A stretch of 64,000 bases of DNA, from positions 62,001 to 126,000 of the forward strand of contig JAIQEU010000015.1 in the NCBI GenBank assembly GCA_020073665.1. The letters are read 5' to 3'. This DNA is from Terriglobia bacterium. GTDB taxonomy: Bacteria > Acidobacteriota > Terriglobia > Terriglobales > Acidobacteriaceae. Below are positions 17,133 to 25,529 of the stretch, in pieces (within the stretch, counting starts at the first letter, position 1; each line of letters begins with the position of its first letter). Under the pieces are notes generated by a model. The model was given only the letters and a program-made list of their open reading frames with translations. It did no database searches and was not told where the DNA came from. Position numbers and translations under genes: made by a program.

Positions 17133-19052
17133 TCATGCCGTGACCTGATGCAATTCGCACCAGCGCTGCAGCACATATAGCGACCATGGTCGGGACCACG
17201 AGGTGGCGCCTCGCTGGAAGTCTTCCCAAACCTGGCTCACTGCCTGGGAGTTCAACACCGCTGACAGCGGGCCCAGCGCCGTCCGGTGCAGCGTTTCGTC
17301 CAAGCCTGCGCGCAGTTGGTCCCGCATCCAGTGCTCGAACGGGAGCGCGAATCCACGCTTGGGACGGTGCACAACTTCCGAGGGCAGCGCGTCACCCAAC
17401 GCACTCACGAGTAGAGGCTTTGGCTTATCTGCACTCAGTTTCCAGTCGCCGGGCAAAGCCAGCAACTTCTGCGCCAGGCTGTGATCAATCAGCGGGACTC
17501 TGACTTCCAAACCGTGGGCCATGCTCATGACATCAGAATCGCGGAGCAGCGTATTCAGCATGTAGCAGCGCGCTTCGAGATAGGAGACTCGGTTGGTGGG
17601 ATCGAGATGGCGAGCGCGTTCCAGACTGTCCTGCAAGGGAGCGCTGGCACGCTCAATCGCCCGCTGCTCCGAAGAAGCCAGCAGGCGCTCGCACTGCGCC
17701 CCGGTAAACACCGCGCGCGAGAGAAAGTACGGATGCAGCGCGTCGTTGGCCCGGGCCAGCGCTGCTAGTTTTCGATTCTGGTCCGTGTCTGAGGCGAACC
17801 AGGAGAACACCCCGGCGAGCGAACGCCGAGCGAAGCGGGGCACGTGTTGCCAGCGGCGTGAAAAACGCTCCATCGCGGGAACGGTGCGAAAGCTGGAGTA
17901 TCCGGCGAACAACTCGTCTCCGCCCAGCCCGGAGAGCGCCACCTTGATTCCCGCGGCTCGGGTCTGCCGCGACACCAGGTAAGTGTTCAGGCCATCGATG
18001 GTGGGCTGATCCATGGCCTGCAGCGCGCCCGGAATGGCTTCCAGCGCATCATTCTGCGAAACCAGTATCTCCTGATGATTCGTCGCAAACTGCCGCGCCA
18101 CCAGTCGGGAGAATTCCCCTTCGCTGTAGTCGGCTTCACGAAACACGATCGAGAAAGTATCCGGCCGGATTCCACTGCGTGCCAGCAGGCCCACGACGCT
18201 GCTGGAGTCGATGCCGCCCGACAGAAACACGCCCACCGGAACGTCACTGACCATCTGCATGCGGACGGACTCGTCCAGGATGGCGTGAATCTCGTCTTCA
18301 AGTTGCCTGCGATCCGGTGCCTGCTGCCCTCTCGCGAGGCCCCGCGATCCTTCGCCGTGAGACACCATGTCCCAATACATCACCTCGCGCACTCCGCCCT
18401 TCTCCCAGACCAGGTAGTGGCCAGGACGTAGCGCGCTCACACCTTCCACCAGCGTGATGGGGTCGTACACTGAACCGAAAGTCAGATAGCTCACCAACCC
18501 GGCGTGATCCAAACGGCGTGGCACCAGTCCCGTGCCAAGCAGGGTGCGAAGTTCGGAGGCGAAAAGAAAACATGAGCCGGAGGTGCAGTAGTACAGCGGT
18601 TTGATGCCCATCGGATCGCGCGCCACGAATAACCGGTGCCGCTTGGCGTCCCAGATGGCGAAGGCAAACATGCCACGCAGCTTCTCCAGACAGCCTTCGC
18701 CCCAGCGGTCGTATGCCTTGAGCAGGACTTCGGTGTCGGAGTGGCTGCGAAACTGTACTCCGTCGCTTTCCAGGGTTGCGCGGATTTCGCGAAAGTTGTA
18801 AATCTCGCCATTGTGGACGATCCAGTTCCCCGTCTCCGGGTCCGACATGGGCTGGTGTCCCAGCGGAGAAAGGTCGAGAATAGCCAGGCGCCGACTGCCC
18901 AAACCGACCTCCAACGGCTGTGGCTCGCTCTCCCGAACGATAACGGTGCCGGAGTCATCCGGGCCGCGGTGCGCCAGCGACTGGGTGGCACGATCGAGCA
19001 AGTCGGGCGCGACACGCGCATTACGCGCCAGAATTCCGACAATGCCGCACAC
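17133..19052 (-). CDS. asnB: Asparagine synthetase-type amidotransferase (copy 2)
   Basis: 639 residues, starting with GTG at 19052 so that Cys2 is the glutaminase nucleophile (M-C-G-I-V-G). A GGAG-rich Shine-Dalgarno (AGGAGAGGAG) lies about 6 bases upstream. The glutaminase domain shows HRGPDDSG and RRLAILDLSP; the synthetase domain carries a canonical SGGIDSSS pyrophosphatase loop near 263. It is clearly paralogous to copy 1 but divergent in the C-terminal third, so the two may amidate different acceptors. It is the first gene of the modification operon; a candidate promoter lies at 19108-19137. Confidence 0.9.
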   Translation of the reverse strand: MCGIVGILARNARVAPDLLDRATQSLAHRGPDDSGTVIVRESEPQPLEVGLGSRRLAILDLSPLGHQPMSDPETGNWIVHNGEIYNFREIRATLESDGVQFRSHSDTEVLLKAYDRWGEGCLEKLRGMFAFAIWDAKRHRLFVARDPMGIKPLYYCTSGSCFLFASELRTLLGTGLVPRRLDHAGLVSYLTFGSVYDPITLVEGVSALRPGHYLVWEKGGVREVMYWDMVSHGEGSRGLARGQQAPDRRQLEDEIHAILDESVRMQMVSDVPVGVFLSGGIDSSSVVGLLARSGIRPDTFSIVFREADYSEGEFSRLVARQFATNHQEILVSQNDALEAIPGALQAMDQPTIDGLNTYLVSRQTRAAGIKVALSGLGGDELFAGYSSFRTVPAMERFSRRWQHVPRFARRSLAGVFSWFASDTDQNRKLAALARANDALHPYFLSRAVFTGAQCERLLASSEQRAIERASAPLQDSLERARHLDPTNRVSYLEARCYMLNTLLRDSDVMSMAHGLEVRVPLIDHSLAQKLLALPGDWKLSADKPKPLLVSALGDALPSEVVHRPKRGFALPFEHWMRDQLRAGLDETLHRTALGPLSAVLNSQAVSQVWEDFQRGATSWSRPWSLYVLQRWCELHQVTA

Positions 19053-19107
19053 AGTTCACTCCTCTCCTAACGCAACGCGAAAAGATTGACTCTGGAATCT
19101 ATCAGCA

Positions 19108-19137
19108 ACTGTACTCAGTTCTCGTGGAAGCGTCCAA
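19108..19137 (-). promoter_or_regulatory. Candidate promoter for the modification operon
   Basis: On the minus strand TTGGAC and TACAGT are separated by 18 bases. The -10 is about 55 bases upstream of the GTG start of asnB copy 2. It lies in the 166-base divergent gap shared with the GT-C gene. Confidence 0.3.
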
Positions 19138-19170
19138 CTTGAGTTACGCTCTCCCTGGCAGGTAAACCGC

Positions 19171-19179
19171 TGTGATACT
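19171..19179 (+). promoter_or_regulatory. Possible extended -10 (TGTGATACT) for the GT-C gene
   Basis: A TG-n-GATACT element ends 39 bases before the ATG at 19219. There is no convincing -35. Low confidence. Confidence 0.2.
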
Positions 19180-19218
19180 ATCCGCTATCTACTCCTGAAT
19201 TTCCATGTTGAGTTCATT

Positions 19219-20376
19219 ATGACGGGACCCCACGTGCTTGAACTAAGCCCGGGGCGAAGTGTGCCACTCGAACAAACCAGCAAGTGGCGGGTTGAACCCT
19301 CAGCTGCGGAAGTCCTGATCGTTACGCTGGCCAGTTTCGCGGTCTTTGTGGTTGTGCTGAGCCTGCTAAAGGGTTTTTTCACCGCCGTGGATGGGTTTGG
19401 CGACAACCGCGGCTACATGGGAGTAGCAGCGGCCATTCGGCATTGGGATTTCCACGGATTGAATATCAAGCAGTTTTGGGGACTATCGTATCTGATGGCC
19501 CTGCTTTCCATGGTGACGCGAGTATCGGATCGTACGGCCCTGTTGCTGGCTTCCTGGTTGCCCTCGATCATCAGTGTTCTGTTCGCTCGCCGCCTGTGGA
19601 ATGGATGGGTAGCCTGCTTTTTTGCCGTCATTAATTTTTACTGGCTGCAACTTTCGCTGCTGGGTGGCTCAGAACCTCTGTTCGTGGCGCTTCTGTTTGC
19701 CGCTTTTCTGGCGATCCGGAGCAACCGCTGGCTGCTGGCGGTTCTGCTGGCGTCTCTGGCTACTACCGTCAGGCCGCTGGGATTTCTCTGCCTGGTGGCG
19801 CTGGGTGTGGCCTTGCTGTGGCGGAGAGAGTGGCGTCGATTTGCGCTCGCATTGCTGATCGGAGTCACGGTCGGCCTGTTGTACATCGCGCCACTGGCTC
19901 TCTATGTCGGAGACCCGCTGGCCACGGTCCACAGTTATGAGTACTCGGGCTCCCAAGGGCCCCCCCTGTTCGGCATACCGTTCTACGCCATCATCAAGGG
20001 AACGTTTCTTTATCCGTCACCATGGACCAACCTGGTGTGGACGTCGGCTTGGATTCTTCTCGTGCTGGCGGGAATTGTTGCCATGTTCGCCACGGCAAAG
20101 TTCCGGCAGTATGCAAGAGTACATCCGGTGGAGATAATCTTTACCAGCCTTTACCTGGTTTTCATTTTTTCGTACAACTTTCCTTATTGGGCGCGGGGCA
20201 ATTTCCCTCGCTTTGCGATTCCGGTAGTACCCCTGGTGCTGCTGGCCCTGCAGCGATGGCTTCCCAAGGACCGGCGTCTGGTTTGGGCGCTCGCTGCGCT
20301 TACCCCGGCGCTGGCTGCCGTTTCCGCGGTTGGCTTGAGTAACGTGATTGGCCGGCTTCACACGGTCATGCGCTGA
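19219..20376 (+). CDS. Polytopic membrane glycosyltransferase-like protein (GT-C fold)
   Basis: 385 residues with about ten hydrophobic segments. The first membrane segment (about 32-52) is followed by a polar loop containing FGDNRGY, in the place where GT-C enzymes (GT39, PIG-V-like) carry their catalytic acidic residues; later loops hold GGSEPLF and RPLGFL. GT-C enzymes use polyprenyl-phosphate sugars on the periplasmic side, so this protein may attach a side-branch sugar after export of the repeat unit. It is transcribed with the following acyltransferase gene (27-base gap), away from the two long minus-strand operons. Fold assignment is moderate; donor and acceptor are unknown. Confidence 0.7.
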   Translation: MTGPHVLELSPGRSVPLEQTSKWRVEPSAAEVLIVTLASFAVFVVVLSLLKGFFTAVDGFGDNRGYMGVAAAIRHWDFHGLNIKQFWGLSYLMALLSMVTRVSDRTALLLASWLPSIISVLFARRLWNGWVACFFAVINFYWLQLSLLGGSEPLFVALLFAAFLAIRSNRWLLAVLLASLATTVRPLGFLCLVALGVALLWRREWRRFALALLIGVTVGLLYIAPLALYVGDPLATVHSYEYSGSQGPPLFGIPFYAIIKGTFLYPSPWTNLVWTSAWILLVLAGIVAMFATAKFRQYARVHPVEIIFTSLYLVFIFSYNFPYWARGNFPRFAIPVVPLVLLALQRWLPKDRRLVWALAALTPALAAVSAVGLSNVIGRLHTVMR

Positions 20377-20403
20377 TCCAAGAGAGGGGCAAAGAGCCCG
20401 TTT

Positions 20404-21594
20404 ATGTCGCAAACCCGGTCCCCGAATTCGTTGCAGACGAACCTGATCCGCCCAGTCATGCCGGAACTGGATTCGGTGCGTGGAGTTGCGATCCTGGGGG
20501 TTTTGTTTCTCCATGGGTTCTACTGGCAGTACAGTTCGCTGCACTTCACCGGGCTGGCGAAAACATTTCTATTAGCGACTCAGCCCGGTTGGCTAGGCGT
20601 AAATCTGTTCTTTGTGTTGTCAGGGTTTCTGATTACGGGAATTCTGCTGGATTCGAAACACAAGCCGCAATACTACCGGCGTTTTTACACCCGGCGCGCG
20701 CTGCGCATTCTGCCCGCCTATTACTTGCTGCTGGTTCTGCTGGCCCTGCTGCACTCAGCGTCTGTGGGCTTCCTGGGACTGAGTTTTGTGTACCTGGCGA
20801 ATGTTACGAGTTTGTTCGGTATTCCGACGGACTACGGCCCACTTTGGTCGCTGGCGGTGGAAGAGCACTATTACATCTTTTGGCCGGCGGTAGTCCAGAA
20901 ACTCACCCCTAAGCGCCTGGCCATCTGTTCGATAGCTTTGTGCGTAGCGATACCGATCCTGCGGGCCGTATCGTTCCGCCTTGGATATACATTCGGGTTG
21001 GCCTCGTACACCTGGTTCGTGGCGGACGGACTCGCGGCCGGAAGCCTGCTAGCGATTGTTCTACGGACTTCCATCACCCGCCAGCAAGTGGTGTCACTAT
21101 GTACCACGTTGCTGGTCTCCGGCGTGATCCTCACGGTTGTCGGCCGGCCCTTCGGAATCACTACGCGTGAACGCCTGCTGGGCGCGGCCTTGCAACATAC
21201 CTTGATCGACATAGTGTTCGGAGGCATCCTGCTGTTCGTACTTCTGGTGGGCACCAGTTCACACAAACGTTACGTGAACAATTCCATGCTGCGCTTCCTG
21301 GGTTATCTGAGTTACGGACTTTATCTGATCCATCTTCTGGCATTTCGAATTTATGACAAGCTTTCGAGATACTACTGGCCGCAACTGCAACCGTCGGACG
21401 GGCATTTCGGACTGGTAGTACTCAGGTTTGTGGTTGCCGGCGGATTCGCGATTGGCCTCGCCTACCTCTCACGAAAATATTTTGAGGAAACATTTCTCCG
21501 TCTGAAGGATCGCCTGACGCAGGCGCCGGTGACTGAATTGCCTTCGCCTGCCGCGGTATCGAGCGGAAATCCTCCGGAAGAAATACCGGCTTGA
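20404..21594 (+). CDS. Acyltransferase family 3 (OafA/YrhL-type) membrane protein
   Basis: 396 residues with about ten transmembrane helices. Diagnostic motifs are RGVAILGVLFLHGF near residues 26-40, FFVLSGFLITGIL near 70-83, and LWSLAVEEHYYIFWP near 145-160. Family members O-acylate (usually O-acetylate) surface polysaccharides, transferring the acyl group across the inner membrane. It follows the GT-C gene by 27 bases, so the two may act on the same exported glycan. A short hydrophilic C-terminal tail replaces the SGNH domain seen in longer relatives. Confidence 0.93.
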   Translation: MSQTRSPNSLQTNLIRPVMPELDSVRGVAILGVLFLHGFYWQYSSLHFTGLAKTFLLATQPGWLGVNLFFVLSGFLITGILLDSKHKPQYYRRFYTRRALRILPAYYLLLVLLALLHSASVGFLGLSFVYLANVTSLFGIPTDYGPLWSLAVEEHYYIFWPAVVQKLTPKRLAICSIALCVAIPILRAVSFRLGYTFGLASYTWFVADGLAAGSLLAIVLRTSITRQQVVSLCTTLLVSGVILTVVGRPFGITTRERLLGAALQHTLIDIVFGGILLFVLLVGTSSHKRYVNNSMLRFLGYLSYGLYLIHLLAFRIYDKLSRYYWPQLQPSDGHFGLVVLRFVVAGGFAIGLAYLSRKYFEETFLRLKDRLTQAPVTELPSPAAVSSGNPPEEIPA

Positions 21595-21676
21595 ACACTG
21601 CTTGATTCGCCAGGGAGCGACTCCGCCAGTTGCAGGACCTCCCAACATGTTTACTCCAACTGAAGTCTTCCCAAGG

Positions 21677-22654
21677 TCATGGGCAAACCTGTGTCGCCAC
21701 GAGGCGGCCTGCCACGTCTAACACCACATCCGGCGGCGGCGACGACGCGAGACGACCGAGGTCGAAACTGAGATGCTGCGGTTGGTACATCGACAGCAGG
21801 ACCACGCCATCGGGATTGCTGGCTAGTGCGTAGTCGAGCAGGAACGCGGCAGCCGCCTCTCGGGGCGCAAGGCAGTAGCCGGCGGCCTCCAGAAGGCTCC
21901 GCTTGTCAGCTTCCTCCGCGATCATGGAAGCCAAGGTGTCCAAGGAGCCATTTTGGCCAAACACACTATGCGTGACAAAGCCCATGGGCTGCCCCGATGG
22001 CAGTTGTGGTTTGGCCAACGCTACATTAGGCCGGATGGGGTTGTTGGCAAGCTGAATGATGCGGATGCGCTGCGACATCGTCGCAGCCGCAAGGGCAACA
22101 TTTAGATCGCCGGCCACTGCAATGGTGCGGGCGTAACCTTTGCTGACGACCTTGTCAAGAGATCGCAATACATCGTCGCGCTGCACGTCGGCAAGGCGCG
22201 GTTCGTGGAGGGCGAGCACGTCAACAAAGTCCGTCCGCAACCGCCGCAGGCTGTCCACGACGCTGGACTCGATGAATGCACCGGTCAAATCCACGGCTCG
22301 CGCAGGTGATCGGAACTTGACCACATGTTTGCGCAGCCCAGGCAACCACGCGATCAAACCCTGCACCACCGGCTTGGCGATGCTCATGGGGAAGGACACG
22401 CGGCTAGGAAGGATGCCGACCTTGGTACACACCGCGACTTGCTGGCGTTTGCCCTCGAGAAAATCTCCCAGCAAGGCCTCGGCATGGCCGTCGCCGTAGG
22501 ACGGTGCCACGTCAAACCAGCAGACACCGGCATCATAGGCTCGGGCCAATGCCGCTATTCCACGCCGGGCATCGACACGGGAGCCAAGGGAGGCGCACCC
22601 GAAGCCAATCGCGGACACGTTGCGTGAAAGCGCGGCAAAGTTAACACGGCGCAT
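21677..22654 (-). CDS. Aldo/keto reductase
   Basis: 325 residues with a TIM-barrel aldo/keto reductase layout. The catalytic tetrad is visible: Asp48 and Tyr53 in FDVAPSYGDG, Lys in VCTKVG near 82, and His in LALHEP near 150. It overlaps the end of the GMC oxidoreductase gene by 14 bases, a tight pairing that suggests sequential redox steps on one sugar or sugar-derived intermediate. It is the last gene of the 23-kb assembly operon. NADPH dependence is expected from the family; the substrate is unknown. Confidence 0.9.
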   Translation of the reverse strand: MRRVNFAALSRNVSAIGFGCASLGSRVDARRGIAALARAYDAGVCWFDVAPSYGDGHAEALLGDFLEGKRQQVAVCTKVGILPSRVSFPMSIAKPVVQGLIAWLPGLRKHVVKFRSPARAVDLTGAFIESSVVDSLRRLRTDFVDVLALHEPRLADVQRDDVLRSLDKVVSKGYARTIAVAGDLNVALAAATMSQRIRIIQLANNPIRPNVALAKPQLPSGQPMGFVTHSVFGQNGSLDTLASMIAEEADKRSLLEAAGYCLAPREAAAAFLLDYALASNPDGVVLLSMYQPQHLSFDLGRLASSPPPDVVLDVAGRLVATQVCP

Positions 22655-24323
22655 GGTTGACGGTCCGCCCTTTTTGAATCTCTATACCAACGGCTTCTCG
22701 GTTCAGATGGTGGGCCAGCCGGATGGCAAGCGCGGTGGCGGGATAGGTTGAATTGGCCTGTCCAGTCGTGGGAAACACACTGGAGGAGGCCACGTAAAGG
22801 TTGGCAACACCGTGGACCTTCAAGTCGGTATCGACTACGCTGTTCCTTGCATCTTGTCCCATTCTCGTTGTGCCCACTTGATGGAGACCGTCAGACGCCT
22901 GCGCCAAGACGCGATCGGGCAACTGTTCTATCGGATACCAGTACTCCAGCCGCCCAATTCTATTCCCGCGTAAGGCCGCATCCAGAACCTGGTGGGAGTC
23001 TACGACGCTACGCGCGTCACGCTGGGTAAAGCGCAGGTCAATGGCGACGCGCGGGAGCCCGAATTGGTCCACCTCACCGGTCAGCACCACGCGGCTGTCG
23101 GGATTTGGTTCCTGCTCAGCATGGTAATGCAGGGCATACCTGCCGTCGCGATTTCGAACCAGGAAGGCGGGCTTGCGCGGTTCGGCCAGGAACCGACCGT
23201 GCACGATTTTGACCAAGTCTTGCACGCCACGGGGAGCGCCCAGCAACACGTTTCGCAGGTGCGCACCGAGATGGTACGGCTTGGAACCGACATGGGCAAT
23301 TCGGATCGCTTCCGAAACTAGCCGGCGGCCGATCGGCGGGATTGCCAGTGCTAGAAAGACCGCCGACAGCACACTGCTGCGATGTCGAGGATCATAAAAT
23401 GGCGGATTGTCGGGGAAGAAGGCCGTATTGAGCAGCCCATGAGTTTGTTGCGCCGCCGCACTGACAACAAAGCGCCGCCGCACGTAGGTGCCCGACCGGT
23501 CGAGTTCGAAATCGAAGTCGGCAATGTCTGCCGGATTGTCGAATACAATGCTCGCGATCTTGCCGGAGATGTGGCCCATGTAATAGCGACCCAACGGACC
23601 GTCTGTGCCGCCAAAATGGTCTGGCCAACGGCGCTGCACGGCCAGAAGCAGGCGCGTGGTCTCGACGCCTCCTGCGGCAAGGATCACGTCGCGCGCTTTC
23701 ACTCTCGACTTACCGTCGGAGCCTGCTACCAAGACGCTCTCGACTACCCGCCCGCCGCCACCGAAGTCGAGATCAGTGACGGTGCTGTTCAAAAAGAGAG
23801 TGATGCGTTGGGAGCGCTCGATCGGTCTGCGGTGAACCAGCGCGAGCCGGGGTTCAGCAGACCATCGTTCCAGGAATTCAGCGGAAACCTCGGCGCCGAG
23901 GCCGCCCAGGTGGCTAGGTTGAGAACGGAACGTGGCATCGCCGCACCGCAGGTACCCGGCGGCTTTCGCGTACCAGGGCTCGATGTCATCTTGGCCAATG
24001 GGCCAACCAGAATGCGGCACATAGGAGCGCGTTTCAAAATCCACGGAGTCGAGAGCCACGCAGCGGCCACCCCACGTCCACGATGTGCCGCCGAGAGCAC
24101 GACAGACGGCGATCTCCATCTGCGCATGGCGCTGGGGGTCGACGATGACAGCGCGGGACGCTTCGGAGCCTTCAGGATCGGCATTGGTCCCACCCGATTC
24201 GAGCACTACGACGTGGCGGCCGAGGCGCTCGAGTTCCAGAGCCAGTGCCATGCCCACGGGCCCCGAGCCCACGATACAGACATCGCACGTGTACTCCCGG
24301 GCCGGGAGGCGCTCAAGAATCAT
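22641..24323 (-). CDS. GMC-family FAD oxidoreductase
   Basis: 560 residues. The N-terminal FAD fingerprint is IVGSGPVGMALALE at about 17-30, followed by an Glu that would bind ribose (VLESGG). The C-terminal GMC domain contains HQVGTTRMG near 490 and FPTTGQANSTYPATALA near 520, which carries the conserved family region. There is no Tat or Sec signal, so it is cytoplasmic. GMC enzymes oxidise alcohols, often sugars; with the overlapping aldo/keto reductase gene this suggests an oxidation-reduction (epimerising) pair. It follows the GT4 gene after 42 bases. Confidence 0.9.
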   Translation of the reverse strand: MILERLPAREYTCDVCIVGSGPVGMALALELERLGRHVVVLESGGTNADPEGSEASRAVIVDPQRHAQMEIAVCRALGGTSWTWGGRCVALDSVDFETRSYVPHSGWPIGQDDIEPWYAKAAGYLRCGDATFRSQPSHLGGLGAEVSAEFLERWSAEPRLALVHRRPIERSQRITLFLNSTVTDLDFGGGGRVVESVLVAGSDGKSRVKARDVILAAGGVETTRLLLAVQRRWPDHFGGTDGPLGRYYMGHISGKIASIVFDNPADIADFDFELDRSGTYVRRRFVVSAAAQQTHGLLNTAFFPDNPPFYDPRHRSSVLSAVFLALAIPPIGRRLVSEAIRIAHVGSKPYHLGAHLRNVLLGAPRGVQDLVKIVHGRFLAEPRKPAFLVRNRDGRYALHYHAEQEPNPDSRVVLTGEVDQFGLPRVAIDLRFTQRDARSVVDSHQVLDAALRGNRIGRLEYWYPIEQLPDRVLAQASDGLHQVGTTRMGQDARNSVVDTDLKVHGVANLYVASSSVFPTTGQANSTYPATALAIRLAHHLNREAVGIEIQKGRTVNHAPC

Positions 24324-24365
24324 GGTAAGTGTCCATATCTCTGGCCTAAGAACGATCGAGCCCCA

Positions 24366-25529
24366 TCACCCCCCCAGCCCGATAAGCTGACCCGCGAGCG
24401 CCACGATTTGGCCGACATGTTTGCTCCAGCTAAAGCTCTGCGAGCGCCGCTTGCCTTCGTCCGCCAACCGCGCTGAGACCTCCGCAGAAGATACTACCTC
24501 CATGATCCTTTGTGCCAATTCATCCGGGGAGAAGCGCGGGAAATACAAAGCAGCGGACCCGCAGATTTCACGATGTACCGGCAAGTCTGAGGCCACGATC
24601 GGCAATCCGCTGGCCATCGCCTCCACCAGTGGGTGGGCGAAGGTTTCCGTATAGGCCGGCGTCACGTAGACATCGCAAGCCTGATACAAGTGACTCAGAG
24701 ATCGATACGGCACCGGCCCTAACTGGACGACATCGTTTGCCACATCCAACTGCCGGAGCAACGCAGCCGCTACATCAGTGCGGTAACCGTCCTTGGAATG
24801 AAACTCGCAGGTAAGGGTGAGGCGGAGCCTGCGGGGTGCAAGTAGCTTTTTCAGCAGTGGCAGAGCTCGGATCAGAGTCTCGAAGTTCCGATAGTAGGTG
24901 TAGTGGCTTACAAAGAGCAGCCGCAGCGACCCATCTGCGGGCCCCAGCTTCCTTTCCACTTCCTCCGATAAGGGCAGACTGTCCCCCAAAAAAAGATCGC
25001 GATCGAAGCCATGGTAAATGGGTACCACTGGCACGCCCGCCCAACGACGCAATTCATCGGCGAAGGCCTTGCTGGGAGCGATGGTGCGCTCCGCGTAATG
25101 AATGGAAAGCTTGGCCAGAGTCCCGCGAACCCGCGTGTCCAGCCACATGCGATATTCCCCGCGAGATCGCAAATCGCGATAGAAATCGCCGGAGGTGTAC
25201 AGCGAATTGCGGGAGAGGAGAATCTGCGGGACTGGAGACCTCCACAGGGCGAAATTGCCAGCAGAGATCAGGACCTGAGCTTGGCAGGAGCGTAGCAAGC
25301 TTGCAAGACGGGTTTGCTCTCTCCAGAAACGCTGCATCGCGCCACCCGATGTTTCCAGCGATACGAAGGACACCCGGGGCAACTCACCGAATTCCTCTCT
25401 CAGCGCTGGGTTTACTGCGACGCTGGTGTACACGTCGGTGCGCTCTGCCAGGTGCGGGATCACATTCCTCAGGTACGTGAGCCCGCCGCCGGCACTCGCC
25501 GCAATCCCGTTCACAAAAAGATGAATCAT
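24366..25529 (-). CDS. Glycosyltransferase family 4
   Basis: 387 residues with a GT-B layout. The N-terminal half starts IHLFVNGIAASAGGGLTYL, a glycine-rich acceptor-side motif. The C-terminal half has IYHGFDRDLF near 195 and TETFAHPLVEAMASGLPI near 305-325, the E-x7-E-type donor-binding stretch. Its start codon overlaps the stop of the Wzy-like gene as ATGA, indicating translational coupling. It should add one sugar to the growing lipid-linked unit on the cytoplasmic face. Specificity unknown. Confidence 0.9.
   Translation of the reverse strand: MIHLFVNGIAASAGGGLTYLRNVIPHLAERTDVYTSVAVNPALREEFGELPRVSFVSLETSGGAMQRFWREQTRLASLLRSCQAQVLISAGNFALWRSPVPQILLSRNSLYTSGDFYRDLRSRGEYRMWLDTRVRGTLAKLSIHYAERTIAPSKAFADELRRWAGVPVVPIYHGFDRDLFLGDSLPLSEEVERKLGPADGSLRLLFVSHYTYYRNFETLIRALPLLKKLLAPRRLRLTLTCEFHSKDGYRTDVAAALLRQLDVANDVVQLGPVPYRSLSHLYQACDVYVTPAYTETFAHPLVEAMASGLPIVASDLPVHREICGSAALYFPRFSPDELAQRIMEVVSSAEVSARLADEGKRRSQSFSWSKHVGQIVALAGQLIGLGG

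Noticed and set aside
6738-21676. Exosortase/PEP-CTERM system
   Set aside because: The polysaccharide gene style made this worth looking for here and across the rest of the window, but no exosortase-like membrane protein or PEP-CTERM sorting tail is visible.
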